48,231 nt of DNA from an uncultured Paraglaciecola sp. Its GTDB lineage: Bacteria; Pseudomonadota; Gammaproteobacteria; Enterobacterales; Alteromonadaceae. Made by a program: the position numbers and the translations under genes. The DNA lies in the NCBI RefSeq assembly GCF_913058035.1, contig NZ_CAJXPA010000012.1, forward strand, positions 1-48,231, read 5' to 3'. The notes beneath the pieces are model-generated. The model was not told where the DNA came from. It worked only from the letters and a program-made list of their open reading frames with translations, and did not search any database. Shown here piece after piece: positions 34,984-45,071 of this stretch (its first letter is position 1; the number at the start of each line of letters is the position of its first letter).

Positions 34984-36039
34984 ATGAAAAAATTTTGGAA
35001 CATTTTTTCGTTCACAATAACATGTGTGTTGTTAAGCATAAATACTTGGGCAAAAGACAATGCTGTTATATTGTTGTATCACCATGTCAGTAATAGTACT
35101 CCTAATGTGACGTCAGTATCACCTGATACATTTCGCGAGCATATGCAGTATTTGGCTGAGCATCATAAAGTATTACCTTTAAAGCAAGTTATTGAAGCCT
35201 TGCAAAACAAACAACCTTTACCTGACAAAACAGTAGTGATCACTTTTGATGACGGTTATGGCAACATTTATGACAATGCACACCCTATTCTTAAAGAATT
35301 TGATTATCCATATACCATTTTTGTAAATCCTTCTCTTATCGGTTCGGTAGATTACCAACTTAACTGGCAACAAGTGAAACTTATGGCAACAGAAAAAGCC
35401 AGTTTTGCCAATCATGGAAAACAACATAACCACTTACTCAGTAAAAATGCCAATGAATCAAAACAAAATTGGCTTAGTCGCACCATGCAAGACATCGAAG
35501 ATGCTGAAAAAACACTTGAGCAAAAAATGGGCTATAGCCTTAAATATTTTGCTTATCCATACGGAGAGTTTAATAAGCAGTTAAAATTGCAGTTAAGCGC
35601 TGAAGGTTATATTGGGTTCGCTCAGCATAGCGGAGCAATAGCCTCATATAGTGATTTTTCTGCTTTACCTCGTTTTCCAGCAGCTGGGATATATAGCAAC
35701 ATTGAGACTTTAAAGGTTAAATTAGATAGCATGGCGATGTTGGTTACTGATGTTATCCCAGATGACCCAGAGCTTGAGTCGTCTGTTCAAGAGCAAATAT
35801 TTACCTTCAATATAAAATCAGTAGACTTATTACCACAAAAAATTAATTGCTTTCAAAATGGCACACTACTTAACAAATCAATTAAACAAAACACTATTTT
35901 AGTGAATATACAGCCTATTATTAAACCTGGTAGACATAGGGTAAATTGCACAGCACCTAGCACAGGTAAAAAAGATAGATACTATTGGTTTTCGCAGCCT
36001 TTCTTTATGCCAACAGCTCAAGGAAAGTGGTTAGACTAA
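34984..36039 (+). CDS. Secreted polysaccharide deacetylase (NodB/CE4)
   Basis: This is a predicted exported deacetylase acting on N-acetylated polysaccharide. The 351-aa product has a signal peptide (hydrophobic core at about 7-20, cleavage near TWA|KD) and a NodB domain: ILLYHHVS at about residue 29, the catalytic/metal Asp pair D89-D90 in TFDDGYGN, and histidine ligands in NHGKQHNHL (H144, H148). The motif FAYPYGEFN follows. A C-terminal region of about 100 residues is not recognised. A strong GGAGAGG ribosome site precedes the ATG. It is divergent from dinF. The true substrate cannot be told from sequence. Confidence 0.88.
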   Translation: MKKFWNIFSFTITCVLLSINTWAKDNAVILLYHHVSNSTPNVTSVSPDTFREHMQYLAEHHKVLPLKQVIEALQNKQPLPDKTVVITFDDGYGNIYDNAHPILKEFDYPYTIFVNPSLIGSVDYQLNWQQVKLMATEKASFANHGKQHNHLLSKNANESKQNWLSRTMQDIEDAEKTLEQKMGYSLKYFAYPYGEFNKQLKLQLSAEGYIGFAQHSGAIASYSDFSALPRFPAAGIYSNIETLKVKLDSMAMLVTDVIPDDPELESSVQEQIFTFNIKSVDLLPQKINCFQNGTLLNKSIKQNTILVNIQPIIKPGRHRVNCTAPSTGKKDRYYWFSQPFFMPTAQGKWLD

Positions 36040-36064
36040 TTACTGTGTTAGTTGAAAGTATGAG

Positions 36065-36679
36065 TTAAAGCTTTTTACTCAGATGAAAATGGGAGCCAAT
36101 CCCTAATCGCTGCATTCTAAGGCTAACGTCTGATTTGTTAATTTCTACGAATCCTTGACGTCGATAAAAATCACTTGCTTGTATGTTTTTACAGTCGACA
36201 TCAAGACTTAAAGCTAATTTTCTAGAGGCCGACGCTTGTTGTCGCATAGACTCTAGTAGAGCACTCCCTACACCTTGTTTTTGATACTGTTCAAGTACAG
36301 CAAAATGTCCGATGCACCACTCATACTTTTTGGGTTTGGGAATACAATCTTGCAATGCTTGACTGGCTTGAACTACAGCTAATGTATGGTCAGTACCGTA
36401 AAAGTCGATTAACGTGGTTAAAGTTGCTTGATGGAACCCAGCGGGTAAATCACTATGCCATGGGCAAGAACAACCAACAACTTGGTTATCAATTTCAGCG
36501 ACCCAATGATTGGCATAACCATATTGACCATCTGAGAATAGAAAACTAGATTGGAGAAAATTTAATACTGATAACTCATCGTTTATATCAAAAATTGCTG
36601 CAAGTGGAACAGGCGCAGAAGATAAAACTAATTGGCCTAAAGCATATGCATCAATTTTTTTAGCTTGCCTTATCTTCAT
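36065..36679 (-). CDS. GNAT-family N-acetyltransferase
   Basis: The 204-aa protein has a GNAT fold signature: HFAVLEQYQKQGVGSALLES, where QKQGVG is the acetyl-CoA pyrophosphate loop, then ALSLDVDCKNIQASDFYRRQ and GFVEI. The substrate is unknown. It lies 11 bp downstream of the SCO gene on the same strand, so it may be read through from the cox assembly operon, although no functional link is known. Confidence 0.88.
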   Translation of the reverse strand: MKIRQAKKIDAYALGQLVLSSAPVPLAAIFDINDELSVLNFLQSSFLFSDGQYGYANHWVAEIDNQVVGCSCPWHSDLPAGFHQATLTTLIDFYGTDHTLAVVQASQALQDCIPKPKKYEWCIGHFAVLEQYQKQGVGSALLESMRQQASASRKLALSLDVDCKNIQASDFYRRQGFVEINKSDVSLRMQRLGIGSHFHLSKKL

Positions 36680-36690
36680 TTAATAGCAGT

Positions 36691-37329
36691 TTATTGGGAC
36701 ATAATTGCCGGCATATCCACCAGTATTTTTTGACCTTCACTGATAGGTAATTGCCCTACGACAAAATCAGGTTTGAAGCGCCCAACTACTTGTGCCCTCG
36801 GATTTAACACCACCACAGACGAGCTGTGGTCAACCAAGTAATTTGGGTTGTCAGTGCTTTCAGACATAGAATACATCATGCCCATTGCTCTAACCAATGG
36901 AAATAACTGTGGGTGCTCCCCACTTACAGCAATAAAATCGGGATGAAAAAAATTAATATATTCGTTTAAACGTTTCGGGGTATCCCGTTTAGGATCAACT
37001 GACAGAAGAACAATTTGAATAGGAAATTCGGATGGTATTTTTTGTAATTCTGGATAGATACCTTTTAATTCTGCCAAAGTAGTAGGACAAATATCGGGAC
37101 AATAAGTATAACCAACAAAAATCAGACTCCAATGACCCATTAAATTCTGAGGTGTAAAAGCTTTATCATTATGATCTACCAACTGAAAATCAGGCAGCGC
37201 TCTAACCTGAGGATACAGGCTTACATGTTGCATTTTAACATTATTGCTAGGAGGTTTAATGTAAAGTGCTGCTACAACCCCAACAACGAGAGCAATAAAT
37301 GCAATTAAACCTGCTTGTAATTTACTCAT
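36691..37329 (-). CDS. SCO1/SenC/PrrC copper chaperone
   Basis: SCO proteins deliver copper, or reduce cysteines, for the CuA site of cytochrome oxidase subunit II. The 212-aa protein has an N-terminal membrane anchor (about 5-24) and a thioredoxin-like domain. The copper ligands are all present: C77 and C81 in YCPDICP and H168 in LVDHSSSVVV. It lies 2 bp after ctaB in the cox assembly cluster. Confidence 0.94.
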   Translation of the reverse strand: MSKLQAGLIAFIALVVGVVAALYIKPPSNNVKMQHVSLYPQVRALPDFQLVDHNDKAFTPQNLMGHWSLIFVGYTYCPDICPTTLAELKGIYPELQKIPSEFPIQIVLLSVDPKRDTPKRLNEYINFFHPDFIAVSGEHPQLFPLVRAMGMMYSMSESTDNPNYLVDHSSSVVVLNPRAQVVGRFKPDFVVGQLPISEGQKILVDMPAIMSQ

Positions 37330-37331
37330 TC

Positions 37332-38246
37332 CTAAAACCGCACATAATGATCAACTAATAACACCACAAACAGAACCATCAAATGGATAATTGAAAATTT
37401 AAACGTCTGCATCGCTGTTTGTTCGGTGGCAGTAAATTTTAATTTCCATGCATAATATAAAAAACCAGCATTTAGTAAAGTAGAACCAATAAGGTATATT
37501 AGACCAGACATACCAATTAAGTAAGGCAGTAAACACACCACACAAAGTAAAACCGTATACAGCAAAATTGAGGTTTTAGTGAAATCTATACCATGTGTCA
37601 CGGGCAACATTGGTACCTTTGCTTTTGCATAATCTTTCTCACGATGAATAGCCAAAGCCCAAAAATGTGGTGGTGTCCAAATAAACACAATTAATACCAA
37701 TAATAGTGCATGGGCGTGAACTTCGCCCGTCACTGCTGTCCAACCTAGTAATGGGGGAATAGCACCAGCTAAACCACCAATAACAATATTTTGAGGAGTG
37801 GCTCGTTTTAAGTACATAGTGTAGACCACTGCATATCCTAGGAGCCCTGCAAGGGTTAATACTGCGGTTAGACGATTAACCCATAATTCGAGGATCACAT
37901 AACCTACAACAGTTAATAATCCGGCAAAAAACAATGCTTTTTGTGGACTTACTTTACCTTTAGCTACTGGGCGATTAAAAGTACGTGCCATTTTACCATC
38001 AATCTCTCTATCAACAACATGATTTACGACAGCTGCGGCAGATGACAAAAAGCCTATACCTGTTAGCCCAGCAATAAGAATTTTCCAGCTGATCCAACTA
38101 TCACTGGCTAAACACATGCCAACCAAGGCCGTCAGCAACAGTAATAACACTACTTTAGGCTTGGTTAATTCATAGTAATCCCGGCAAGTTGACCATAAAT
38201 TAAACTGACTATTTGGTTGTTCTGCGGTCACAACTTTACTCACCAT
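37332..38246 (-). CDS. ctaB: Protoheme IX farnesyltransferase (heme O synthase)
   Basis: This integral membrane prenyltransferase (CtaB/CyoE) converts heme B to heme O, the first step to the heme A of the oxidase. The 304-aa protein has the Asp-rich prenyl-diphosphate motif [14 protein letters not shown] at about residue 73 and the loop [20 protein letters not shown] at about 187. About nine hydrophobic segments are visible. It starts 6 bp after ctaA and is followed after 2 bp by the SCO gene. Its product feeds CtaA directly. Confidence 0.95.
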   Translation of the reverse strand: MVSKVVTAEQPNSQFNLWSTCRDYYELTKPKVVLLLLLTALVGMCLASDSWISWKILIAGLTGIGFLSSAAAVVNHVVDREIDGKMARTFNRPVAKGKVSPQKALFFAGLLTVVGYVILELWVNRLTAVLTLAGLLGYAVVYTMYLKRATPQNIVIGGLAGAIPPLLGWTAVTGEVHAHALLLVLIVFIWTPPHFWALAIHREKDYAKAKVPMLPVTHGIDFTKTSILLYTVLLCVVCLLPYLIGMSGLIYLIGSTLLNAGFLYYAWKLKFTATEQTAMQTFKFSIIHLMVLFVVLLVDHYVRF

Positions 38247-38252
38247 GTTCTC

Positions 38253-39230
38253 CTAAGTTTTGCGATACAATGTATAACTGATGGTGACTAACACCAACAT
38301 TAAAAACGCAGCTACAATGTTATGCATTACCGCAACAGCGATAGGTAAACTGTAAACAACGTTGCTTATGCCTAAGATAATTTGAGCACCCAATACTATT
38401 ACCATTAAGACAGATAATTTTTTAATTAAGCTCGAGCTGGCTGCAGCATACAACTTAATACCCAACCAACATAAGTACAAAAAGGTAATCAATGCGCCTA
38501 TTCTATGTACTATATGCATGGTCATACGCTCAGCATATTCATGTGCACCAAACTCATAATTTTCTGCTTCTGGGATACTAAATGCGCCGGCAAAATCTAA
38601 ACGCTCGTACCAGTTACCTTCACAAATGGGTAATTCAGTGCAGGCTAGCGCCGCATAGTTGGCTGACGTCCAGCCACCTAAAGCAATTTGACATGTTAAA
38701 ATAACAATTCCTATAACTGAGTATTTACCAAAATCTCGCATCCCAGCATCACCACCTGGGATTCGATAAGGGGTTAATCTTAGATACAATAAAAATAATC
38801 CTGATAAAACAGTAAAGCCACCTAACAAGTGCCCCATTACCACCGCAGGTAATAAGTTCAGGGTCACTGTCCACATGCCTAATGCACCCTGAAAACAGAC
38901 TAAAACCACCAAAAAAAGTGGGAGTTTTACCGGTTTGTTATAAGCTTTATTAAATAAACTATTTATAAATATTACCAATATTAAAAAACCTAATGCACTG
39001 GCGAAATAACGGTGGATCATCTCATTCCATGCTTTATGTTCTTCAAATGGTCGCTCAGGAAAAGCCTGTTGTGCAACTTCGATGTTCTCAGTAGTTTTGG
39101 AAAAACTAATATGACCATAACAACCTGGCCAGTCAGGGCAACCAAGACCTGCATCGGTCAGTCTGGCGTATGCTCCTAGTGCTATAACGACAGTTGCTAA
39201 TATGATGCTTAACAGCACAAGCTTCTTCAT
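38253..39230 (-). CDS. ctaA: Heme A synthase
   Basis: CtaA oxidises the C8 methyl of heme O to a formyl group, giving heme A. The 325-aa length and eight membrane segments fit the family. It has the GAYARLTDAGLGCPDWPGCYG signature near the N-terminus (broken here for length: GAYARLTDAG, then CPDWPGCYG), the ligand-like His in NEMIHRYFAS, a second cysteine pair in ALACTELPICEGNW, and a C-terminal MHIVHRIGA repeat. It follows the SCO-like gene by 11 bp. Confidence 0.94.
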   Translation of the reverse strand: MKKLVLLSIILATVVIALGAYARLTDAGLGCPDWPGCYGHISFSKTTENIEVAQQAFPERPFEEHKAWNEMIHRYFASALGFLILVIFINSLFNKAYNKPVKLPLFLVVLVCFQGALGMWTVTLNLLPAVVMGHLLGGFTVLSGLFLLYLRLTPYRIPGGDAGMRDFGKYSVIGIVILTCQIALGGWTSANYAALACTELPICEGNWYERLDFAGAFSIPEAENYEFGAHEYAERMTMHIVHRIGALITFLYLCWLGIKLYAAASSSLIKKLSVLMVIVLGAQIILGISNVVYSLPIAVAVMHNIVAAFLMLVLVTISYTLYRKT

Positions 39231-39241
39231 TTAAATATCCT

Positions 39242-39808
39242 CTAACCTATACGCGACAGTTTAAGTACCTTGCGCATATCCGACAAAATATCACGACTAT
39301 CAAGTATCGCCTGCTCTTTATCAATTTGTAATGGATAACGTAAAATCACGTTACCCAGGGTATCAGCAACAAAAATAGCATCTGTAGTGTTTTCTTTGAA
39401 TACTTCTTGAAGACTTCTAAGGTCAGTTTTTAGCAAGTGAAAACTTTGCTTTTCTTGAAGCGATGCTAGTTGGGCAATATTACTTTTTTCATGAGTAATA
39501 ACCACAACCTCTGCCCGGTCACTCTCTTTTCCTAAAGCACTTCGAACTTGAGCAATAATGTACAACGCATTTTCACAGTCAACTGCACACACTTCTGGTA
39601 GTACATACAGCAACTTCCATTTAGGTTCCTGTTGTGATGCTTGTAAAATTCTCATATCTACTGGGGGCGAAAGGAGTTCGCCTTTGTTGGTCGCCGCTTG
39701 ATTAAACCAATCATTATCTAGCGCCAACTTTGCCAACAAAACAGGAAGGATAAAAACGCTAGCAAGTAGTAACATCATCGCTTTATTATTTTTTTTTGTA
39801 TTACTCAA
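39242..39808 (-). CDS. Membrane-anchored SCO-like protein with a CxxxC pair
   Basis: This 188-aa protein is often found unnamed in proteobacterial cox clusters. One membrane anchor is visible at about residues 11-30. The soluble part looks thioredoxin-like: KWKLLYVLPEVCAVDCENAL places C74 and C78 in a CxxxC spacing like SCO proteins, and DAIFVADTLGNVILRYP resembles the later SCO strand. The usual copper-binding His of SCO (DHS) is absent, so it may reduce or hand over thiols rather than bind copper. It overlaps the SURF1 gene by 4 bp. The function is an inference. Confidence 0.75.
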   Translation of the reverse strand: MSNTKKNNKAMMLLLASVFILPVLLAKLALDNDWFNQAATNKGELLSPPVDMRILQASQQEPKWKLLYVLPEVCAVDCENALYIIAQVRSALGKESDRAEVVVITHEKSNIAQLASLQEKQSFHLLKTDLRSLQEVFKENTTDAIFVADTLGNVILRYPLQIDKEQAILDSRDILSDMRKVLKLSRIG

Positions 39809-40527
39809 TTTTGTTTCCTTTTTAACTTATTTCTTTGTGCGATAATAAATACTGCTAAACCAGCAAATGCGAGCAAGAACCATTGTGCAGCGTAGGCTAT
39901 GTGTTTTTCTGGAGCCATCACTACAGGTTGCCAGTCTCTTACGAAACGTGAATTTTCTTCAGCAGTTAACAACACCACGAAAGGCAATACTTGTTTTTTA
40001 TAATGTTGCTGAATAACGTTAATATCCGTTTGCTGTAAAACCTTTGGCCACTCACCATCTATCACTGCAGTTTCTTTTACCATGATATTGTCTAGCGGTA
40101 AGGATATGATCCCTGAATAACGCGCTTTTTCAGCAACAATCTGAACACTTGGTAAAATATCACGGCTACCGGTGCCTGCTACCCAACCAAAATTAGTTAT
40201 CACCGTCCCTGAGTATGTTTGCACGGGCACTAATACTTGATAACCCACTCGACCTTTATGAATTTTATTATCTAGTAAAAAAAAACGCTCTGCATCTACC
40301 GAACCTTCAAAATTAACAGGCATATCCAGCATATTATCTATATCGCTGCGTATCACTTGTTGCAGATTGACTTGCTCTGTTTGAGCAGCTTGTTCAATAG
40401 CTAATAAGCGTACTGTTTTTTGTTCTGCTCTTTGCAATTGCCAATTACCTAAAGCAAACATAATGACAACACACACAAAAGTTACTAAGGTAGCTACAAA
40501 GGGTAAGCGTGATAAAAAAGTCCACAT
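39805..40527 (-). CDS. SURF1 family cytochrome oxidase assembly protein
   Basis: SURF1 (Shy1) helps insert heme A into oxidase subunit I. The 240-aa protein has the family layout: an N-terminal membrane segment (about 12-28) leading to LGNWQLQRAEQK, a periplasmic domain with GRVGYQVLVPVQTYSGTVIT and NFGWVAG, and a C-terminal membrane segment (about 210-230) starting HIAYAAQWFLLAF. It is the first gene of the downstream assembly set SURF1, SCO-like, ctaA, ctaB, SCO. Confidence 0.93.
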   Translation of the reverse strand: MWTFLSRLPFVATLVTFVCVVIMFALGNWQLQRAEQKTVRLLAIEQAAQTEQVNLQQVIRSDIDNMLDMPVNFEGSVDAERFFLLDNKIHKGRVGYQVLVPVQTYSGTVITNFGWVAGTGSRDILPSVQIVAEKARYSGIISLPLDNIMVKETAVIDGEWPKVLQQTDINVIQQHYKKQVLPFVVLLTAEENSRFVRDWQPVVMAPEKHIAYAAQWFLLAFAGLAVFIIAQRNKLKRKQN

Positions 40528-40558
40528 ATCAACTCAAAGTATCTTTAGGAGTAAGTAG

Positions 40559-40768
40559 ATGTTAATCAAAATACTTGTTGGCGGGTTATTATTATTTATG
40601 GTGTTCAATTTATTTAAAGCCATGATGATTATGCTCAAAGACGACCCAAACAGCCCCCCTATGAGTAAGTTTATTGGTAGAAGGGTATTCACGTCGGTAA
40701 TTATTGTTGGCCTTATATTGCTCGCCGTAGCAACCGGGCTCATCACACCAAATGCAACACCCAATTAG
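40559..40768 (+). CDS. DUF2909 small twin-helix membrane protein
   Basis: This 69-aa protein has two membrane helices (about 5-23 and 45-63) joined by a polar loop with DDPNSPPMSKFIGRRV, matching DUF2909. It is encoded on the strand opposite to all the surrounding cox genes, between ctaE and SURF1, a position where this family is commonly found. A role in oxidase assembly or stability is likely from context but not shown. The overlapping minus-strand frame is an artefact. Confidence 0.85.
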   Translation: MLIKILVGGLLLFMVFNLFKAMMIMLKDDPNSPPMSKFIGRRVFTSVIIVGLILLAVATGLITPNATPN

Positions 40769-40822
40769 CTAGATGAGGAGCCACTGCAACACAGAGGCTC
40801 CTTAAACTCGATAGTTCCGATG

Positions 40823-41704
40823 CTAAAAGATATAAACAACTGCAAACAGTATTACCCAAACAACATCAACAAAATGCCAATACCAACTAGCAGCCATAAA
40901 AGCAAAATGGTTATCAGGAGTAAAATGGCCTTTCATAATTCTGAGTAACATAATAAACAGGATTATCGCACCCAACGAAACATGGAACCCATGAAACCCA
41001 GTCAATAAAAAGAAAGTATTACCATAAATACCAGACTGTAAGGTCAAATTCATTTCTGTGTATGCATGAATATATTCTTCAACCTGCATCACCATAAAAA
41101 CAGCACCAAGCAACACAGTTAAACCTAGCATTATCTTAAGTTTACCACGGTTGTTTTGTTCGAGCGCAACATGAGCATAATGGCAAGTTACGGACGATGT
41201 CAGTAATATGAAGGTGTTGATCAATGGCAGTCCCGTCCAGGGCATAGCTTCTGTGGTGGTACCACCTGGAGTGACAACTAAAGGCCAGATAGCTTCAAAA
41301 GCAGGCCATAACACTTCGCCTGTCATATCATTATTTGACGCACCGCCTAACCAAGGTACCGAAATGAATCGGGCATAAAACAACGCGCCAAAAAATGCAC
41401 CAAAAAACATAACTTCAGAAAAAATGAACCATGCCATACCTTGACGATAAGAGCGTCCTAACTGAGCGCTATATAAACCACTCATGGACTCATGTATTTG
41501 ATTTCTAAACCAGCCGAACAACATAACTATTAAAACTATAAAACCTAAACCTAAAATATAAGCGCCATAGCCTTCTTTGTCTCGGGTACTTTCAATCACA
41601 AAATTGCCAGCCCCTACAGCCATTAGAAATAAAGCAACAGCCCCCATAAAGGGCCATGGGCTTTCTGCGGGGACATAGTACTTTTCGTATTCTTTTTCTG
41701 ACAT
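40823..41704 (-). CDS. ctaE: Cytochrome c oxidase subunit III
   Basis: Subunit III is a seven-helix core subunit that stabilises proton uptake in aa3 oxidases. I start it at 41704 (293 aa), where a strong AAGGAGA ribosome site (41716-41710) lies 5 nt upstream; an ATG at 41725 would put that site inside the gene. Family segments include YYVPAESPWPFMGAV at the start, FIFSEVMFFGAFFGALFYAR, LLTGFHGFHVSLGAI and the final WYWHFVDVVWVILF. It lies 17 bp after ctaG. Confidence 0.96.
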   Translation of the reverse strand: MSEKEYEKYYVPAESPWPFMGAVALFLMAVGAGNFVIESTRDKEGYGAYILGLGFIVLIVMLFGWFRNQIHESMSGLYSAQLGRSYRQGMAWFIFSEVMFFGAFFGALFYARFISVPWLGGASNNDMTGEVLWPAFEAIWPLVVTPGGTTTEAMPWTGLPLINTFILLTSSVTCHYAHVALEQNNRGKLKIMLGLTVLLGAVFMVMQVEEYIHAYTEMNLTLQSGIYGNTFFLLTGFHGFHVSLGAIILFIMLLRIMKGHFTPDNHFAFMAASWYWHFVDVVWVILFAVVYIF

Positions 41705-41721
41705 TTTGATCTCCTTTACCC

Positions 41722-42279
41722 TCAATTCATTGCCACAACATCTGCTGAAGCGGTGACGTTATAAAGAGTATATTGCAAAGTAAAATAAGTTATATCTTCA
41801 GGAAGTTGAGGGTCGACATAAAATTGCATAGGCATCAACAACTCCTCCCCTGCTTGTAATGTCTGTTGTTCAAAACAAAAACATTCAGTTTTATTCATAT
41901 ATAACGCCGCTGGGCCAGGTGAAATCGATGGCACAGCTTGACCCACAATTGCAGTCTTGGCAGGGTTTTTCACGTAAAAATTAACTTGATTGAGTTGCCC
42001 TGGGTGAACTTTTACCTGTCTAGTTTCAGACCTAAATTCCCATGGCATGCCGCTATTTATTCGCGTAATAAAATCCACTGTTATCAAACGACTATCATCA
42101 ATTTCAACTGCTTCGTACACAGCGGCTGTATCCGATGGCTTGCCATTGATGCCTAGGGCATCACAAAGCACGTCATAAAGAGGCACCAGCGCAAAACCAA
42201 ACCCAAACATGCCAATAACTACTGCAGCTAATTTCAGCACCAATTTATTATTTTTTGCTTGATTGTGTTGTGCGCTCAT
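41722..42279 (-). CDS. ctaG: Cytochrome c oxidase assembly protein CtaG (Cox11)
   Basis: CtaG/Cox11 inserts copper into the CuB site of subunit I. The 185-aa protein has one membrane segment (about 13-35, ending VPLYDVLCDALGINGK) and a periplasmic immunoglobulin-like domain. The copper-binding CFCF motif is intact, with C133 and C135, and C39 near the membrane is also conserved in the family. It lies between ctaD and ctaE, the usual place. Confidence 0.95.
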   Translation of the reverse strand: MSAQHNQAKNNKLVLKLAAVVIGMFGFGFALVPLYDVLCDALGINGKPSDTAAVYEAVEIDDSRLITVDFITRINSGMPWEFRSETRQVKVHPGQLNQVNFYVKNPAKTAIVGQAVPSISPGPAALYMNKTECFCFEQQTLQAGEELLMPMQFYVDPQLPEDITYFTLQYTLYNVTASADVVAMN

Positions 42280-42299
42280 AAGTGTCTATTCCTAATAAA

Positions 42300-43904
42300 T
42301 TATTTCACAAAAGGGGGCGTTTCAAAACTGTGATAGGGTGCTGGAGAAGGAATTTCCCATTCTAAACCTTCAGCTCCTTCCCAAACCTGATTTGACACTG
42401 GCTCACCTTGTTTTTTACACGCTTTGATCAGCAACACTAAGAATATAAGTTGAGATAAACCAAATGCAAAACCACCAATACTGATCCATTTATTAATGTC
42501 TGCAAATTGTAACGCATAGTCTGGAATACGACGAGGCATCCCCGCTAAACCGACGAAGTGCATAGGAAAGAACAACACGTTTACTGAAACCAATGAACAC
42601 CAAAAGTGCCATTTAGCTAACCCAATATGAAACATTTTTCCGGTCCACTTAGGTAACCAATAATATACCGCGGCCATAATCGAGAATATCGCACCTGTAA
42701 CCAATACATAATGGAAATGCGCCACTACAAAGTAAGTGTCATGATATTGGAAATCGACTGGCGTAATCGCTAGCATCAGTCCCGATAATCCACCAATTGT
42801 GAACAACACTATAAAGGCTAGTGCAAACAACATTGGCACTTCAAAAGTCATCGAACCACGCCACATAGTTGCTACCCAGTTGAAAATTTTCACTCCAGTA
42901 GGTACAGATATCAGCATGGTTGCGAACATAAAGAACAGCTCTGCTGCGACTGGCATGCCCGTTGTGAACATATGATGTGCCCATACAATAAAAGACAATA
43001 ATGCGATAGATGCTGTAGCGTAAACCATCGATGCATAACCAAATAATTGTTTACGAGCAAAAGTTGGGATGATCTGAGAAATGATACCAAAAGCGGGAAG
43101 TATCATAATGTACACCTCAGGATGACCAAAGAACCAAAAAATATGTTGGAACATTACTGGATCACCACCACCTGCGGCATCAAAAAAACTAGTCCCAAAA
43201 AACTTATCAGTCAATACCATCGTTACTGCACCTGCTAACACAGGCATAACGGCAATTAGCAAAAATGCGGTAATTAACCATGTCCAGACAAACAGTGGCA
43301 TTTTCATCCAAGTCATACCCGGCGCGCGCATGTTAAAGATAGTCACCACAACGTTGATTGCACCCATGATGGATGAAGCACCCATTATATGAACAGCAAA
43401 AACAAACAATGCCGTACTATCTGCACTGTATGTGGTGGATAAAGGAGCGTAAAAAGTCCATCCAAAAGCAGGACCGCCACCTTCTAAAAACAAAGAAGAT
43501 AAAAGAATTAAAAAAGCAAAAGGTAATATCCAAAAGCTCCAGTTGTTCATCCTAGGTAGAGCCATATCTGGCGCACCTATCATCATAGGTATTAGCCAAT
43601 TAGCTAAACCTGTAAAGGCCGGCATAACTGCACCGAAAACCATGATGAGACCATGCACTGTGGTCATTTGATTAAAGAAGTGAGGCTCTACTATTTGTAA
43701 TCCGGGTTGAAATAATTCAGCACGTATTACCATCGCCATTGCGCCACCAGTCAAAAACATAATGAAGGCGAACCAAAGATATAATGTGCCGATATCTTTA
43801 TGGTTGGTTGTATATAACCAACGTTTTATACCGTATGGAATATGATGTTCGTGGTGATCATCTGCGTGCGAATCATGCTGAGTGTCATCAGTTGTTGTTG
43901 TCAT
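42300..43904 (-). CDS. ctaD: Cytochrome c oxidase subunit I
   Basis: Subunit I is the catalytic heme a/heme a3-CuB subunit. The ATG at 43904 (534 aa) is preferred because AGGAGA at 43918-43913 lies 8 nt upstream; a GTG at 43910 would be too close to it. A His/Asp-rich N-terminal stretch precedes the core. Conserved sites: HGLIMVFG (heme a ligand), [15 protein letters not shown] (CuB His and the cross-linked Tyr), WAHHMFTTG (two CuB His) and VAHFHYVLV (heme ligands). Twelve membrane segments are expected. Confidence 0.97.
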   Translation of the reverse strand: MTTTTDDTQHDSHADDHHEHHIPYGIKRWLYTTNHKDIGTLYLWFAFIMFLTGGAMAMVIRAELFQPGLQIVEPHFFNQMTTVHGLIMVFGAVMPAFTGLANWLIPMMIGAPDMALPRMNNWSFWILPFAFLILLSSLFLEGGGPAFGWTFYAPLSTTYSADSTALFVFAVHIMGASSIMGAINVVVTIFNMRAPGMTWMKMPLFVWTWLITAFLLIAVMPVLAGAVTMVLTDKFFGTSFFDAAGGGDPVMFQHIFWFFGHPEVYIMILPAFGIISQIIPTFARKQLFGYASMVYATASIALLSFIVWAHHMFTTGMPVAAELFFMFATMLISVPTGVKIFNWVATMWRGSMTFEVPMLFALAFIVLFTIGGLSGLMLAITPVDFQYHDTYFVVAHFHYVLVTGAIFSIMAAVYYWLPKWTGKMFHIGLAKWHFWCSLVSVNVLFFPMHFVGLAGMPRRIPDYALQFADINKWISIGGFAFGLSQLIFLVLLIKACKKQGEPVSNQVWEGAEGLEWEIPSPAPYHSFETPPFVK

Positions 43905-43916
43905 GGTCACCTTCTC

Positions 43917-45071
43917 CTATTGTCCGTTCATTGCTGAATTGATGTCTTTCGCTTGTACTAAGTCACCAGTATCGTTACCCCAAGCATTACGCTCGTAAGT
44001 CACTACAGCAGCAATTTCAGACATAGTTAACTGTTTCGCATATGATTGCATAGCACTGCCTGGAACACCGTTTATTAATATATCGATGTGTTTAGGCTCA
44101 TCTGCAACCGCGATTTGACTGCCTTTTAATGCAGGGAAAACACCAGGTAAGCCTTCACCGTTTGGCATATGGCAAGCTGCGCAGTTAGCGCTGTAAACTT
44201 TTTCACCCATCAACATGGACTCATCCATTGTCATGTTCATGGATAGTAATCGTTGTTCTTTTTCTTTTGCTTCTAGCTGAATAGCTTCTTGCTCAGACAC
44301 CCACATATCATATTCAGCAGGTTCCTTAGCAACGACTACAATAGGCATAAAGCCATGTGATTTACCGCAAAGCTCTGCACATTGACCTCGATACACACCC
44401 GGTTCATTAGCTATCGCCCAAGCATCATTTATAAAACCCGGATTAGCGTCTTGTTTAATGGCAAAAGCAGGTACCCACCAAGAGTGGATAACATCATCAG
44501 AGGTAATTAAAAAACGTACTTTTTGACCAGTTGGCACGACAAGAGGGCGGTCAACTTCAAGTAAGTAGTTAACACCTTTATCAAGTTTGCCAGAAATTTG
44601 ATCTGCTTGAGTGGCCAATTTTGAATAATATTCGACGTCGTTGTCCATATATTTGTAATGCCACTTCCACTGCGAACCAGTCACTAACACAGTTACATCT
44701 GGCTCACTAGCATCTTCCATATCGATCAGTAGATTCATCGCTGGAACAGCCATGGCTATCAAAATAATAAAGGGTATCACCGTCCAAGCTATTTCAACTT
44801 TTACATTCTCATGGAAATTCGCAGGTTTCGCACCACGAGATTTCCTATGAAAATACATAGAAATAAACATGGCTATAAAAACACCAGCACCTATCACTAC
44901 ACATATCACAAACATCAACATGTGCATGTCGTAAACATCAGCACTGATGTCTGTCACACCCTTAGTCATGTTTAGCTGGTATTGCTCAATTTTATCTTTT
45001 GTATCTGCAAATACCGGCGCTGTCATCAATGCAAGTAGCATGGTTCCAGCCTTAAACAAAATATTCTTCAC
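43917..45071 (-). CDS. ctaC: Cytochrome c oxidase subunit II with fused cytochrome c domain
   Basis: Subunit II takes electrons through CuA. The 384-aa precursor has a signal peptide (cleavage near FA|D, about residue 22), two membrane helices (about 52-73 and 96-115) and a cupredoxin domain with CuA ligands H196, C231, E233, C235, H239 and M242 (QCAELCGKSHGFM). A C-terminal cytochrome c domain (about 285-375) carries C297-A-A-C300-H301, making this a caa3-like fusion. It is the first gene of the ctaC-ctaD-ctaG-ctaE operon. Confidence 0.97.
   Translation of the reverse strand: MKNILFKAGTMLLALMTAPVFADTKDKIEQYQLNMTKGVTDISADVYDMHMLMFVICVVIGAGVFIAMFISMYFHRKSRGAKPANFHENVKVEIAWTVIPFIILIAMAVPAMNLLIDMEDASEPDVTVLVTGSQWKWHYKYMDNDVEYYSKLATQADQISGKLDKGVNYLLEVDRPLVVPTGQKVRFLITSDDVIHSWWVPAFAIKQDANPGFINDAWAIANEPGVYRGQCAELCGKSHGFMPIVVVAKEPAEYDMWVSEQEAIQLEAKEKEQRLLSMNMTMDESMLMGEKVYSANCAACHMPNGEGLPGVFPALKGSQIAVADEPKHIDILINGVPGSAMQSYAKQLTMSEIAAVVTYERNAWGNDTGDLVQAKDINSAMNGQ

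Noticed and set aside
40534..40764. Minus-strand 76-aa membrane-like protein between ctaE and SURF1
   Set aside because: It is the antisense of the DUF2909 gene, which matches a known family; hydrophobic helices often give hydrophobic antisense frames.
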